A DNA stretch of 64,000 nucleotides from Methanosaeta sp. PtaU1.Bin060 (GCA_002067365.1 MVRK01000115.1:1-64000); one strand, 5' to 3'; shown: positions 16,061 to 26,004, counted from the first letter of the stretch. Notes: a model not told the origin generated them from the sequence alone. Numbers and translations: made by a program.

Positions 16061-16681
16061 TCAGATATCCTTTCGTCTCTGTATCTCTTTTATGGCCCTG
16101 ACAACGCTCTTCCAGTCAGGGCAGTAGTGCACCTGATCTGAATAGCTCTCGATGTCCGTCTCATTCAGGCTCCATGGATGTAAGAACAGGATCCCATCTC
16201 GATCCGGGTCGCTCTTGACAAATTCGGATATATTGATATCCAGGTCGTCGATCAGCACATCTGATGGTATGGCATGCTTTGTCCCTGTGCTCGCTCGATG
16301 GTATTCAGTAAGAGACGGAAAATGCATAGTCAGCCATTGCTTTGTAGCCTCTTCCGCATTGGGCCGTCTAGCCGTTACAACGCAGACTCTGTGATCGGCC
16401 AATTGGCTTATGCCATTTTGCGATCCTTCTATCAATGGCAGATTTATGGTATAATCCGGGTCTGCCAACAGCCTGCTTATCTCAGACCAAAGTTCTCTTC
16501 CAGCAAAGTTCCAATGCGCACGATTGATATCACTTTTGAGGTACCTCAGGCCGTATTCTCTTTCGATCACACCGAGGACTGCTCCGACCTGGTCGGCCAG
16601 CACACCGTCGATGTCTACGGCGATCTTCAACCTGTGCTCCTCTGAAAAGACCTCTTTCATCATCTCCTCGAAGGACCGCAT
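16061..16681 (-). CDS. HAD-family 5'-nucleotidase-like phosphatase
   Basis: 206 aa. Motif I IAVDIDGVLADQ holds the nucleophile and acid/base aspartates; CVVTARRP is motif II and PSDVLIDDLDINI is motif IV. This combination is typical of the 5'(3')-deoxyribonucleotidase branch of HAD enzymes. The substrate is uncertain. Stand-alone gene with no close operon partner. Confidence 0.8.
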   Translation of the reverse strand: MRSFEEMMKEVFSEEHRLKIAVDIDGVLADQVGAVLGVIEREYGLRYLKSDINRAHWNFAGRELWSEISRLLADPDYTINLPLIEGSQNGISQLADHRVCVVTARRPNAEEATKQWLTMHFPSLTEYHRASTGTKHAIPSDVLIDDLDINISEFVKSDPDRDGILFLHPWSLNETDIESYSDQVHYCPDWKSVVRAIKEIQRRKDI

Positions 16682-16730
16682 CTATCCAATGCTGCCAAAC
16701 CCGTAGATCCGCTTCTGCCTCGAATGCAAA

Positions 16731-16982
16731 TTATCTTGTAGCACCCGACCGCAGGCGGGTTCGGACTAGGGCTGGCCATTTGCTTCTCGGGCAGCTTAAA
16801 GTTTCTGCCGATAGCTGCTCAAGCGAATTAAGGCCCTCTCCTTCCGCATATGCATCGCACTTCTTTGTATCTGGTGCATTGCACTCCAAGGGCTCTAATG
16901 TTGGCAGATACTCCTCTGTTCCGTCATACAAGAAGCATCGATCGATATTATTGCTATCAGGATATTTGTATTTGCATGTCAT
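16731..16982 (-). CDS. Small cysteine-containing protein, unknown
   Basis: 83 aa starting MTCKYKYPDSNNIDRCFLYDG. The first 50 residues have cysteines at about 3, 16, 34 and 42 and a composition like a real small metal-binding or disulfide protein; the last 20 residues are Arg-rich and less convincing. No signal peptide. Moderate confidence that it is expressed. Confidence 0.45.
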   Translation of the reverse strand: MTCKYKYPDSNNIDRCFLYDGTEEYLPTLEPLECNAPDTKKCDAYAEGEGLNSLEQLSAETLSCPRSKWPALVRTRLRSGATR

Positions 16983-17213
16983 TGGAATTCACTCCCCCGC
17001 AATCATCTCGTCGATCAGGCCGTATCAGCCATGGAATATGTACTTGTTAAAGTCATCGCTCGTCTTTGAGGCATGGGCGCTTCAGCCATATCCCGCCTCA
17101 CCGACTCGGACGCCCGCGATCTATATCCCGATCCATGATTTCGGAAGAGGAGTGATCACAGCAATATAAAAAGGAATTTTAAAGAGGTTTGTCCAAGATA
17201 TGGTGGAGCTATT

Positions 17214-18506
17214 CTACAATAGCTCCCCTTTGTATCTATCAGGTATTCCCAATAGATCATCACCACATTCTATGGGCGGATAAATGAATGTCCCATGTTC
17301 ATTTACGTCGTAGTCCAGTTTCATAAACCTTGTTAGGAATTCCTGATGCATGGCATCCGGATCTAAGTCCTGGAAGAGATCTGGATGCAACACTTTTGCC
17401 ATATACGCCACACCGACAACGAATTGTGGTGCACATGCGATGCAACCACTCAACACATAGACTCGCTTATTTTTCACAGCATCTACGCCAGCCAGCTCGG
17501 GTCGGCCGATCATAGAATCCCTTAAAGCCTTCATCTCGGATGGATCATCCACCTCATAGCCGCTTCCTGCAGTAGTAAATAAATTTTTGAATATGTAATC
17601 GGGATTTTTTGTTATCACCCATTCAGGGTCGACATCAGTCACAGAGGAATTAGTGGATAGATCGCCAGCCGCGATGTTAATGCCGCCAGCCATGGCTGGC
17701 ATATAACCACGCACAGCGCGCCCCTGTTCCACAAAGGCTCTGTAATCACCAAACTCATAGTACACCAGCGGCTTATCCTCCTCTGAAAGCCCTTCAACCC
17801 TCTTGGTGATGGTATCCAAGTATCCCAGGTACCAATCGATGAACTCCTTTCCCTTATTTTTCTCGTCAAATAGGTACCCAAACTTTTGCCATGATTGAAT
17901 TATGTCGTAAGGGTGTTCGTAAAAATTAAAGCGAAGGACGGTTATGCCCGCATGCCCTAGGTTCTCTTCGCATTGCCCTGTGCATCGAACAGTATTGTGT
18001 ATGAATACATCAGGTTTAAGTTCCAGCACCTTCTCCCAATCAGCTCCACTCTCACTGCTTCCGGCTGATGGCAACTGGCTTAGCTTTGGGAAAAGCATTT
18101 GCCTGCTTGTTATCCAAGAGCCCACACCAATCACTTTATCCTCTTGTCCAAGTGCTACTAAGGCCATAGCTGGGGCCTGGTCCATGACCACTACTGTTTT
18201 TATTGGCAAATTGACTGTCACTATCCTATCGGCAGAATCAATCAGCGTAAGCTCTTTCTCCTCCCCGCTTATAATCTGCTCAATCTGTGCGATATCGTCA
18301 TCGTCTATCTTGCCATCATAATTGGCGTCGCTCAGGTTAGTGGCGACCTTTGCTCCTTTGATCACACCTTCGACATATTCTACATCCTTCTCATCTATAG
18401 TATCATCCATGTTCGCATTGCCGAATATTCCCAGAGCATAATCCATTGCGCCCCCGGACATAGAGAATAGAGAAATGCATAGGGCCGCCAATATCATTCT
18501 CTTCAT
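17214..18506 (-). CDS. Dockerin-bearing ABC substrate-binding protein (Fe/B12 type)
   Basis: 430 aa from ATG 18506, which begins a signal peptide MKRMILAALCISLFSMSGGA. Residues about 22-85 form a type I dockerin-like pair: GNANMDDTIDEKD and SDANYDGKIDDDD, each a Ca-binding NxDx-type loop followed by a helix. The rest is a PF01497-like periplasmic-binding domain (VIGVGSWITSRQ, KVLELKPDVFIHN, DPEWVITKNPDYIF). Such domains bind ferric-siderophores, corrinoids or metals. The dockerin half may anchor the protein to a cohesin or bind calcium. No BtuCD/FecCD permease gene is nearby. It is a paralogue of the next gene. Confidence 0.85.
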   Translation of the reverse strand: MKRMILAALCISLFSMSGGAMDYALGIFGNANMDDTIDEKDVEYVEGVIKGAKVATNLSDANYDGKIDDDDIAQIEQIISGEEKELTLIDSADRIVTVNLPIKTVVVMDQAPAMALVALGQEDKVIGVGSWITSRQMLFPKLSQLPSAGSSESGADWEKVLELKPDVFIHNTVRCTGQCEENLGHAGITVLRFNFYEHPYDIIQSWQKFGYLFDEKNKGKEFIDWYLGYLDTITKRVEGLSEEDKPLVYYEFGDYRAFVEQGRAVRGYMPAMAGGINIAAGDLSTNSSVTDVDPEWVITKNPDYIFKNLFTTAGSGYEVDDPSEMKALRDSMIGRPELAGVDAVKNKRVYVLSGCIACAPQFVVGVAYMAKVLHPDLFQDLDPDAMHQEFLTRFMKLDYDVNEHGTFIYPPIECGDDLLGIPDRYKGELL

Positions 18507-18568
18507 GTACCATCCTCGCACCTCTTCCATATAAATAATTGATTGTTAGTAATAAATAGTTTGAATTA
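18282..18568 (-). repeat. Duplicated promoter-signal-dockerin cassette, copy 1
   Basis: This stretch is nearly identical to 19887-20171. It covers the upstream AT-rich promoter, the signal peptide codons and both dockerin loops, and similarity drops sharply where the binding domain begins. Confidence 0.85.
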
Positions 18569-18874
18569 GTTATTGTTTTATATGGCCAAAGGCCTTTGAA
18601 TTTATATGTCGATGATTCCGCAGGAGAAAAAATAAAGTTGTACAGCTAACTATAATCAGATCAAATGATTTATCCGTGCTAGAAACAACAATGAAGTCAC
18701 CAACAATCATGAGATGGCATCCAATACAAGAGCAGGCTGTGAAGATATTGCTCCAGCTAAGCCATATCATCCTAGATGTTGATTTTTTGTCACGCTACTC
18801 TTGTCGAAAAATACAGAAGAGGAGAAAAAGTTAACCCCTCCTCGATGCTATTTTTAGCGCTGTCCCTCAAGGTC
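18569..18874. other. Intergenic region between the two binding-protein genes
   Basis: AT-rich DNA holding the promoter of the downstream gene. A weak plus-strand frame around 18,660-18,830 has no start signal or recognisable domain. I see no gene or RNA. Confidence 0.5.
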
Positions 18875-20110
18875 TCAGCTTGGTGCCGGATAGACATACA
18901 TCTCAGGATATTCAATTCCCATGAAGGTATTCCAGTACTCATCAGCGATTTTCCTGGGGTTTAGATCGCTGAAGAGCTCTGGCTGAAGGATTTTAGCGAA
19001 ATAACATCGTCCAACAATATTCGCTACAGCTAAATTCATTTCAGCGACGTAGATATAAAGCTGACCATTTTCAACAGCTTTGAGTTCATTCCATCCAGTT
19101 CTATTTTCGAGTTCTAAGATCCGCGCTTTTGCCTTTTCCTCAGAGACCAAGTCGGTCTGAGCACGGACCCTCCGGAAGATCACATCAGGATTTTGCTTTA
19201 GCACCCATTCCGGGTCCACCTTGTACGCACCCCCATCCAGTTGCGGGAACAACCCTACATCGTCTATGATGTTGCGTCCACCGCATTTGGCTGCAGCTTT
19301 ACCGTCCCCTGAATCTGATCCAAAAGTTATCCAATCACCATATGTCTCAAGGTAGAATGTTGGTTGCTCTTCCGGAGCTAAATCCCTAGTTCTCTCCTCA
19401 ATGATAGAGTCGTACTTCTGAATCCAATCGACGACTTTATCCGCCTCACTCTCTTTTCCAAACATCACACCTAACATTTTTAGTCCTGATATGACTTTTT
19501 GTGTATCCGGAACGCTCAAAGAGAAGGCAATAACGGGAATTGTATCCGGCAGATTCTTGGACACCTCATCCACATATTGCGGCTCCATAAAGACGATGTC
19601 CGGATTAAGTTCGATGATCTTTTCGTAGTCCAGCTCATGGGTGTATACATATCCCACATCCGGGAGATCCATCCATCTCCCCGCTTCTGCGATATACGGC
19701 TTGAAATTTTTGATGCCTGAAGAAACACCCACTACCTTATCCGCCGCGCCTATGGCGATGAGTCCCTCATCTCCTGACCCCATGCGAGCAAGAACCACTC
19801 TATCCAGTGGCATCTTCAAAGTAACAATTCTCTCAGACTCATCACGGATCTTAAGCTCCTTCTCCTTGCCAGATATAATTAAACCGATCTGTGCGATATC
19901 GTCATCGTCTATCTTGCCATCATAATTGGCGTCGCTCAGGTTAGTGGCGACCTTTGCTCCTTTGATCACACCTTCGACATATTCGATATCCTTCTCATCT
20001 ATAGTATCATCCATGTTCGCGTTGCCTAATATTCCTAGAGTATAATCCACAGCGGACGCGGACATGGCCAATAGAGAAATGCATAATGCCGCCAATATTG
20101 TTCTCTTCAT
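18875..20110 (-). CDS. Dockerin-bearing ABC substrate-binding protein, paralogue
   Basis: 411 aa from ATG 20110 (signal peptide MKRTILAALCISLLAMSASA). The dockerin loops GNANMDDTIDEKD and SDANYDGKIDDDD are the same as in the neighbouring paralogue, while the binding domain (VVGVSSGIKNFKPYIAEAGR, KIIELNPDIVFMEPQYVDEV, DPEWVLKQNPDVIFRR) is clearly divergent. It probably binds a different Fe-, corrinoid- or metal-chelate ligand. Upstream repeats give it the same promoter as its neighbour. It lies just downstream of the ABC exporter-fold pair on the same strand. Confidence 0.85.
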   Translation of the reverse strand: MKRTILAALCISLLAMSASAVDYTLGILGNANMDDTIDEKDIEYVEGVIKGAKVATNLSDANYDGKIDDDDIAQIGLIISGKEKELKIRDESERIVTLKMPLDRVVLARMGSGDEGLIAIGAADKVVGVSSGIKNFKPYIAEAGRWMDLPDVGYVYTHELDYEKIIELNPDIVFMEPQYVDEVSKNLPDTIPVIAFSLSVPDTQKVISGLKMLGVMFGKESEADKVVDWIQKYDSIIEERTRDLAPEEQPTFYLETYGDWITFGSDSGDGKAAAKCGGRNIIDDVGLFPQLDGGAYKVDPEWVLKQNPDVIFRRVRAQTDLVSEEKAKARILELENRTGWNELKAVENGQLYIYVAEMNLAVANIVGRCYFAKILQPELFSDLNPRKIADEYWNTFMGIEYPEMYVYPAPS

Positions 20111-20171
20111 GCGCCATCCTCGTGCTTCTCTCATATAAATAATCTATTGTTAGTAATAAATAATTTGAATT
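19887..20171 (-). repeat. Duplicated promoter-signal-dockerin cassette, copy 2
   Basis: Second copy of the cassette described at 18282-18568; dozens of consecutive bases are identical through the dockerin codons. Confidence 0.85.
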
Positions 20172-20248
20172 TATTGCATTTTTGTATAATCAAGAGAGAG
20201 AACAAGATAATCCATAACCTTTCTGAATTTCATCATCGGATATCGGGT

Positions 20249-20284
20249 GAAGCTTCAGGCGCTGAGCTTGTGCGCCTGAGCTTC
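20249..20284. terminator. Hairpin downstream of the ABC transporter operon
   Basis: GAAGCTTCAGGCGC and GCGCCTGAGCTTC form a 13-bp stem with one bulged T and a 9-nt loop, about 90 bp after the stop of the second ABC gene. A terminator or mRNA-stabilising hairpin is likely; there is no strong U-run. Confidence 0.5.
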
Positions 20285-20374
20285 TATTGGCTGGCAGAAT
20301 CTCGAAACCACTTGGATCTGCCCTCGTTTGCCGGATTTCGATGATTTCTTAAGTCCTTGAGACAGAATAAAGCC

Positions 20375-22144
20375 CTACAGGACGCAGTCCATGCTGCATC
20401 TTTGCGCCTCCACCAGTCGTGCATAATCCCCTTTCTTCGCCAGCAGCTTCTCGTGGCAGCCGTGTTCGGCCACCTTCCCATCCTTAAGGACGAAGATCTC
20501 ATCTGCATCCACGACAGTGCTCAATCGATGGGCGATCATTATGGTGGTTTTTCCAGATCGAAGTTTCATGAGGGTATCCTTTATGGCCCTCTCGCTTTCC
20601 CCATCAAGGCTAGAGGTGGCCTCATCCAGGATCAGGATCGGTGCATCTTTCAACAGCGCTCGAGCAATGGCGATTCTCTGGCGTTCTCCGCCACTCAGCC
20701 GTATGCCTCTCTCTCCAACTATTGTATCGTAACCATCGGGCAGCGTTTTAATGAATTCATGGATCCTGGCAAATGACGCTGCTTCTTCGACTTCAGCATC
20801 GCTCGCATCGGCTCTTCCCAAGCGAATATTCTCCCTAACTGTATCATTGAACAGAAAAGTCTCTTGGGAGACCACAGAAAACTGGTTGCGAAGCACTTGA
20901 AGGGGATAGCTTCTCAGATCCCGCCCACCGAGTATAATCTTTCCCGATTCGGGGTCCCAGAAGCGCAGGAGAAGGTTGATCACCGTCGTCTTTCCCGCGC
21001 CACTTACTCCCACCAGTGCAGTTGTTGAGCCTGCGGGTATCGTGAGATTGATATCGTTTAGGATCTTCGGCTCCCCAATTGAATATCCAAATGTTATGTT
21101 TTGCAGGGATAAAGATGGAACAATAGCCGTTTTTGTAGAATCATGGTCCGCGAAATTGTCACTGACTGCCGGCTCCTCATCTAAAAGCACAAAAAGTCTT
21201 CTAGCTCCTGCAAACGTCTGAGAGAGCTGTTTTGAGGTCTCAACAACGCTCATCAGCGATGCAAATACGCTCCCTGCCAGGAGAACCGCTATAGGCAAAT
21301 AGCCTTTGATCAGTTGGCCCTCGCTAACCAAGATCGCTGAACTCAATAAAATGCATATCGAACCAGATGATTGAAGGACAGTGCTAAGAGCGCTCTGAAG
21401 CCCATTATTGGATGCCTGCTTTGCCTGCAGACCTATCAGATTGTCAGTCTCACGGCAAAGCAGATCCCTCCGGGCATTTTCATAACCAAAAGCCAGAATA
21501 TCCCTCATGCCCTGAAGGCTGTCCAGCACCTGTGCGTTGAGGCGAGCCAGCTCAGCCCTCAGCCGATCCCCTAGAGCACTGCCCAGCCTGAAAGCAAGCC
21601 TGGGCATCAGCGCCAGAAGGACGAGGAAGACTAGCAAGACCTCCGCTAGCGTGATATTTATGATCGCCAAAGCTGTCAGAGAGAGGATAGGCACAATCAC
21701 TGCGACTGCTATCGAGCCTGCAGTGTGTGCAAAAAACAGTTCCAGGATCTCGATATCCGAAACTGCCGTTGATGTCAGGTCGCCAGTACGCCTGGAGACT
21801 AGATTGGCGGGAGCAAGAGGCTCTATGATCCTGTAAAAATCATCCCTCGTCGAGACTAAGATTCGATACGCAGCCACATGAGAAATATACGGCCCTAAAT
21901 AACTGAAGGCCCCCTTGCATATCCCAAGAAAAACCATGCCGAACGCATACGGATAAAGCTCTTGAGTCGGCTTCCCGGCTGCAGCCATGGCGAACAGGGC
22001 AGCGCCTGCCACGGCCACCCCAATTCCTGAGATCTGCCTTAAGACTTCGAAAAGAACTGCGAGGCTCATCAGGCCGATGTGAGGGCGGATGGGGTGAATC
22101 AATCGGAAGTGCTCCGATTTGGAATTCAAGATGGAGCCGATCAT
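20375..22144 (-). CDS. ABC exporter-fold half-transporter (TMD-NBD), second subunit
   Basis: 589 aa. A six-helix membrane domain (about 25-310) is fused to a nucleotide-binding domain with Walker A GVSGAGKTT, signature LSGGERQR, Walker B LILDEATSS and the H-loop AHRLSTV. All catalytic residues are present. It begins with an ATGA overlap on the partner gene, so they form a heterodimer. Cytochrome bd (CydDC) partners are absent. With Fe/B12-type binding proteins next door, a siderophore-importer-like role such as that of IrtAB or YbtPQ is possible (inference); an exporter is the default. Confidence 0.9.
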   Translation of the reverse strand: MIGSILNSKSEHFRLIHPIRPHIGLMSLAVLFEVLRQISGIGVAVAGAALFAMAAAGKPTQELYPYAFGMVFLGICKGAFSYLGPYISHVAAYRILVSTRDDFYRIIEPLAPANLVSRRTGDLTSTAVSDIEILELFFAHTAGSIAVAVIVPILSLTALAIINITLAEVLLVFLVLLALMPRLAFRLGSALGDRLRAELARLNAQVLDSLQGMRDILAFGYENARRDLLCRETDNLIGLQAKQASNNGLQSALSTVLQSSGSICILLSSAILVSEGQLIKGYLPIAVLLAGSVFASLMSVVETSKQLSQTFAGARRLFVLLDEEPAVSDNFADHDSTKTAIVPSLSLQNITFGYSIGEPKILNDINLTIPAGSTTALVGVSGAGKTTVINLLLRFWDPESGKIILGGRDLRSYPLQVLRNQFSVVSQETFLFNDTVRENIRLGRADASDAEVEEAASFARIHEFIKTLPDGYDTIVGERGIRLSGGERQRIAIARALLKDAPILILDEATSSLDGESERAIKDTLMKLRSGKTTIMIAHRLSTVVDADEIFVLKDGKVAEHGCHEKLLAKKGDYARLVEAQRCSMDCVL

Positions 22145-23937
22145 GCATTGCTCCTCGCAGTCACATTTCTTGGAAAGATCGAGCGTCTGCGCAGAGGCAT
22201 AATCTCTGTACGATCATCGTCGAGGCATTGGGCGGCGATCAAACGAGAATAAATTCCGTCATGTGCCATCAGCTCGTCATGCGATCCGGCCTCTACTATT
22301 CGACCATGCTCCATCACTAGAATCTTATCTGCATTTATGATGGTGCTCAAGCGATGAGCGATGACCAGAACAGTGCGCTTGGATCTGAGAAGCTCCAATG
22401 CCTTCTTGATGGAGGCTTCGTTCTTTGCATCGACGTTGGATGTCGGTTCATCTAACAGAAGGATGGGTGAGTCCTTTAGCAGGGCTCGAGCAATGGCGAT
22501 CCTCTGCCGTTCACCGCCGGAGAGCCGAATGCCCCTCTCACCGACTACAGTCTGGTATCCTTCTGGCAGATTTAATATGAACTCATGGGCATGAGCTGCG
22601 ATAGCTGCCTTGACCATCTCATCATTCGAGGCGGAAGGTTTGGCAAGGCGCAGGTTATTCTCTATGGTATCATAAAATAGGAATGGTTCTTGAGCCACCA
22701 GAGCCATCTTGGATCTCAAGTACTCCAAAGGAAGAGATCTTACGTCTAATCCTCCAATCAAGACCCGACCTTTTTGTGGTTCATGGAAACGATAGAGAAG
22801 ATCAACAACAGTGCTTTTTCCTGCTCCCGTCGCCCCGACCAAAGCCACCATGCCACCCGAGGGCACATCGAAGGAGATATCCTGCAAAACAGGTCGATTT
22901 CCATCGTATGCAAAACAAACATCCTCGAATTTGATGCTGGGTTCGAGGGAGGCGGGGGTCAATGTGCCTTTGTCTATCACATCCGGTTTAATATCCAAAA
23001 GCGCAAAGATGGCGTCAGTTGCTCTCCTCCCGTGCAGACTGTAATGACGGTAAATAAGCATATGGCTGACGTGTTCATAGAACAATGAGCCCAATAGAAG
23101 TACAGTTACGAGTTTGCCAAGCTCCAGGCTTCCTTGGCTCAAACGAATTGAGGCGACGATGAGCGTAATGGAGTAGCCCAGTACAGGTGCAATTTCTGAG
23201 ACGAGGCTCGCTCCAAAGGAGATTCTCAGGCTATGAACTACGGAACGCTCCAGCTCCACAGAGCGCTGATGAAGGGCCCGTCCTCGAGCATCAACCTGGT
23301 GAAACAGTTTCAATGTGGTTAGGCCCTGAAGGCTATCTGAAAAGTAAGCGCTCAATTCTCGGTAGGCTATCCAGACACGCCTTCCCAAGTTTCTTTCTTC
23401 TATTTTATTTAATATGAATATAGATAGGGGTATCAATGGTACAAAACTTATGAGGATGACTGCTGAGATCAGATCCACATAGAATGCAAAGCCCAGGAAT
23501 AGCAAAATCGGCATGACTATGCATAAACTGATATAAGGAATGTAAAGGCCGATATAGGGGTCCATAGCCTCTATGCCATCCACCATGGTTGAAGTCAGGG
23601 CGGCTGTGTTTCTATGCTCCAGGAAGGCTGGGCCCAGTTTCATAAGATGCTCATAGAGCCTCTCCCTTATTTTTGCCTTGACGAATGATGCGGATTTCTG
23701 AGCACTGATATCTCTCATAGCCTCAGTCGCAGCTCGAAGAATGAGTGCAAGAACCATCCCGATGAAGAGATCGATCATGGATGACAGGGCTCGACCCTCA
23801 TAGACTCCAACGATGACTCTCCCAGCAAGCAGAAGCATAGCAATATTAGCGAGCGATCCGATAAGCCCGGAAAAAAACGTAATAGCCATCCAATGCTTAG
23901 CACCTTTTGCGAATTGATACAGCCTCTTATCTATCAT
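22141..23937 (-). CDS. ABC exporter-fold half-transporter (TMD-NBD), first subunit
   Basis: 598 aa. A six-helix membrane domain (about 15-310) is followed by an NBD with GATGAGKST, LSGGERQR, LLLDEPTSNVD and AHRLSTI. Both half-transporters keep the catalytic Glu after Walker B, so the pair appears to have two active sites. It overlaps the second subunit by 4 bp. The N-terminal 20 residues lack a signal peptide. Upstream is a 475-bp AT-rich region that must carry the operon promoter. Confidence 0.9.
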   Translation of the reverse strand: MIDKRLYQFAKGAKHWMAITFFSGLIGSLANIAMLLLAGRVIVGVYEGRALSSMIDLFIGMVLALILRAATEAMRDISAQKSASFVKAKIRERLYEHLMKLGPAFLEHRNTAALTSTMVDGIEAMDPYIGLYIPYISLCIVMPILLFLGFAFYVDLISAVILISFVPLIPLSIFILNKIEERNLGRRVWIAYRELSAYFSDSLQGLTTLKLFHQVDARGRALHQRSVELERSVVHSLRISFGASLVSEIAPVLGYSITLIVASIRLSQGSLELGKLVTVLLLGSLFYEHVSHMLIYRHYSLHGRRATDAIFALLDIKPDVIDKGTLTPASLEPSIKFEDVCFAYDGNRPVLQDISFDVPSGGMVALVGATGAGKSTVVDLLYRFHEPQKGRVLIGGLDVRSLPLEYLRSKMALVAQEPFLFYDTIENNLRLAKPSASNDEMVKAAIAAHAHEFILNLPEGYQTVVGERGIRLSGGERQRIAIARALLKDSPILLLDEPTSNVDAKNEASIKKALELLRSKRTVLVIAHRLSTIINADKILVMEHGRIVEAGSHDELMAHDGIYSRLIAAQCLDDDRTEIMPLRRRSIFPRNVTARSNA

Positions 23938-24412
23938 TTTCTGCTATACACTTCCTCATTCATACATGCCAGTAGATCGAGAACGCATTGTTCTGGTTCA
24001 TGTCCATTAATAAATCTGTCGATAATAGTGTTAAAAATAGTATAATAGTATCTGGATAAGGTGAACCGTCTCGATCCGAATCGAAACTTCAGAAAACCTG
24101 TTCTAATATATTTGCATCAGTAAAACAGAGCATCCCCGCTGAAATCTGCGAAGTATCCATTTAAAAATAAAGTCTCTCGCCCTGATGTTGCGCTCTCAAA
24201 AATCAGGCAGTTTGTCCTGTGAGGCGATGCCGTCCTGTCGTCTCAAGGCATAATTCAAATTTTTATCTCAGTGCTATGTTGAACCTCCTGCCCAAAAAGA
24301 GTGCCGGTGCCCACGTCCACACGAGCCGCCTGCACTGGAGCGTGGCCCAGCCAACCGCTTGGCCTCCCGGAGATGAGAACCTCAAATCATCCGCAGCCTC
24401 ATCATCCCCGAT
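23938..24412. other. Intergenic region, no gene seen
   Basis: AT-rich near 23,940-24,170 (promoter of the ABC operon), then more GC-rich up to the symporter stop. No tRNA-like fold or convincing ORF on either strand; the 75-codon plus frame at 24219 has no domain or ribosome-binding site. Confidence 0.5.
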
Positions 24413-25999
24413 TCACCTCACTCCTCTGAAGCACTCGTCGAGATGATCATCGCTCGGCGGCTTCGTCATCAGGCTCACTATCACTGTGACCACCACCGCC
24501 AGGGGCAGTGCCACGATTATCGGGTCAACGACAGGCCATGGCATCTGGGTTATCAGCACATCCCTGCCCAGGAGCATCTTGGCCACCCCAAGGGGCACAG
24601 CCTCTGCCTTGTGAATGAACAGATACCAGAAGACTGTAACCAAGGTGCCTGTGATCAATCCGGCGATCGCCCCAGCCTTTGTCGCTCCCCTCCAGTAAAG
24701 GGCGGACGTGTACATCGGAAGGAAGGCTGCAGCACACAGGCCGAAGAATATGGCAGTGCCTCTGGCAATGATGTTTTCGGGAAGGATGTAGCCCAGAGTT
24801 ACCGCTATTATGACTGCGACAAGTATTCCCGCCCTGGTCAGCATTATCGATCCTCCGCCCTTCTTGCCAGACAGCGTCTCGTAGATATCCCTTCCGATGG
24901 CGCTTCCCTGGGAATGAAACTGAGAGCTGGATGTCGACATCGCGGCAGCGAGAAGCGTCAGCATGAAGAGGTAGACGAACCACTCAGGCGTGGCCGCATT
25001 GATGTAGATCGGAATTATGCTGTCTGCATTCCCATTGGCGATGTTCACTGATATGTTCCCCTGCGTCTGGTAGAAGAAGACATTGGATAGAGCCCCCACC
25101 ATGAAGGCCACACCTGTCATGGCCAGTATGAAGATGCCGCCTATCAGCACACCGCGGTTCAGCTCCCTGTTGGACTTGACTGTCATGAAGCGAACCACGA
25201 GCTGGGGCATGGCCAGAACCCCGATCCCCACGCCCATGACGATGGTCGAGATCAATGTCCACCACCAGGCGCTCCCGAAGACCGGCATGGCCGTCCAGCC
25301 TGCATGACCCTGGGCGGCCAAGCTCTTTGGAACCAGATTGACCATATCAGTGAGGGCCTGGTGTGCGGGTGTTATTCCACCCAAATGCGTGTAGGTCATG
25401 ATGAGGAGGAAGATCATCCCCACGAACATGATTGTTCCCTGCATGGCATCTGTGTACATGACACCCCTGAGCCCTCCCCAGATGACATAGGCTGCGATGA
25501 TCACAGAGTAGATCAGCAGTGCCACATCGAAGTTGATCTCAAGAGTGGTCTCCATGAACCTTGCAGCACCTATCAGGACCACCGAGGCATAAAGCGGCAT
25601 GCCAAGAAAGATCACCAGCCCGCTGAACCACTGGATGAACTTGCTGTCAAAGCGCCTGCCCATGAACTCGGGGAAGGTCATGGCGTGGAGGTTGTGGCCT
25701 ATCTTCCTGGTGCGCTTGCCATAGACGACGAAAGCCAGGAAGATCCCAACGAAGATGTTGAGGAAAGTCAGCCACAGAAGGCCCATGCCGAAGAGACCTG
25801 CAGTGCCTCCGAAGCCGACTATGGCCGATGTGCTGATGAATGTCGCTCCGTAGCTCATGGCCATGATGTAGGGATGAGTCTTCCTGCCAGCGACCAGGTA
25901 GCCCTCCGAGTCCTTCGTCTCCCTCCAGGCCCTGTAGCCGAGGTAGAGCGTGGCGAGAAGGTAGATCAGGATCATGACATTGAGCAAGAGAAGGTCCAT
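24413..25999 (-). CDS. Sodium/solute symporter (SSS family)
   Basis: 528 aa, about 13 hydrophobic segments. EGYLVAGRKTHPYIMAMSYGATFISTSAIVGFGGTAGLFG, DAMQGTIMFVGM and LTLLAAAMSTSSSQFHSQGSAIGRDIY are SSS hallmarks, with the Ser/Thr-rich segment of the Na2 site. It would import a small solute with Na+. In an acetoclastic methanogen acetate or another organic acid is attractive, but nothing in the sequence fixes the substrate. It lies 5 bp downstream of a small one-helix membrane protein gene, its likely accessory subunit. Confidence 0.9.
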   Translation of the reverse strand: MDLLLLNVMILIYLLATLYLGYRAWRETKDSEGYLVAGRKTHPYIMAMSYGATFISTSAIVGFGGTAGLFGMGLLWLTFLNIFVGIFLAFVVYGKRTRKIGHNLHAMTFPEFMGRRFDSKFIQWFSGLVIFLGMPLYASVVLIGAARFMETTLEINFDVALLIYSVIIAAYVIWGGLRGVMYTDAMQGTIMFVGMIFLLIMTYTHLGGITPAHQALTDMVNLVPKSLAAQGHAGWTAMPVFGSAWWWTLISTIVMGVGIGVLAMPQLVVRFMTVKSNRELNRGVLIGGIFILAMTGVAFMVGALSNVFFYQTQGNISVNIANGNADSIIPIYINAATPEWFVYLFMLTLLAAAMSTSSSQFHSQGSAIGRDIYETLSGKKGGGSIMLTRAGILVAVIIAVTLGYILPENIIARGTAIFFGLCAAAFLPMYTSALYWRGATKAGAIAGLITGTLVTVFWYLFIHKAEAVPLGVAKMLLGRDVLITQMPWPVVDPIIVALPLAVVVTVIVSLMTKPPSDDHLDECFRGVR

Positions 26000-26004
26000 C
26001 TAAA

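Noticed and set aside
16780-17169. 129-codon plus-strand frame opposite the small cysteine protein
   Set aside because: No start signal or domain; composition of a shadow frame.
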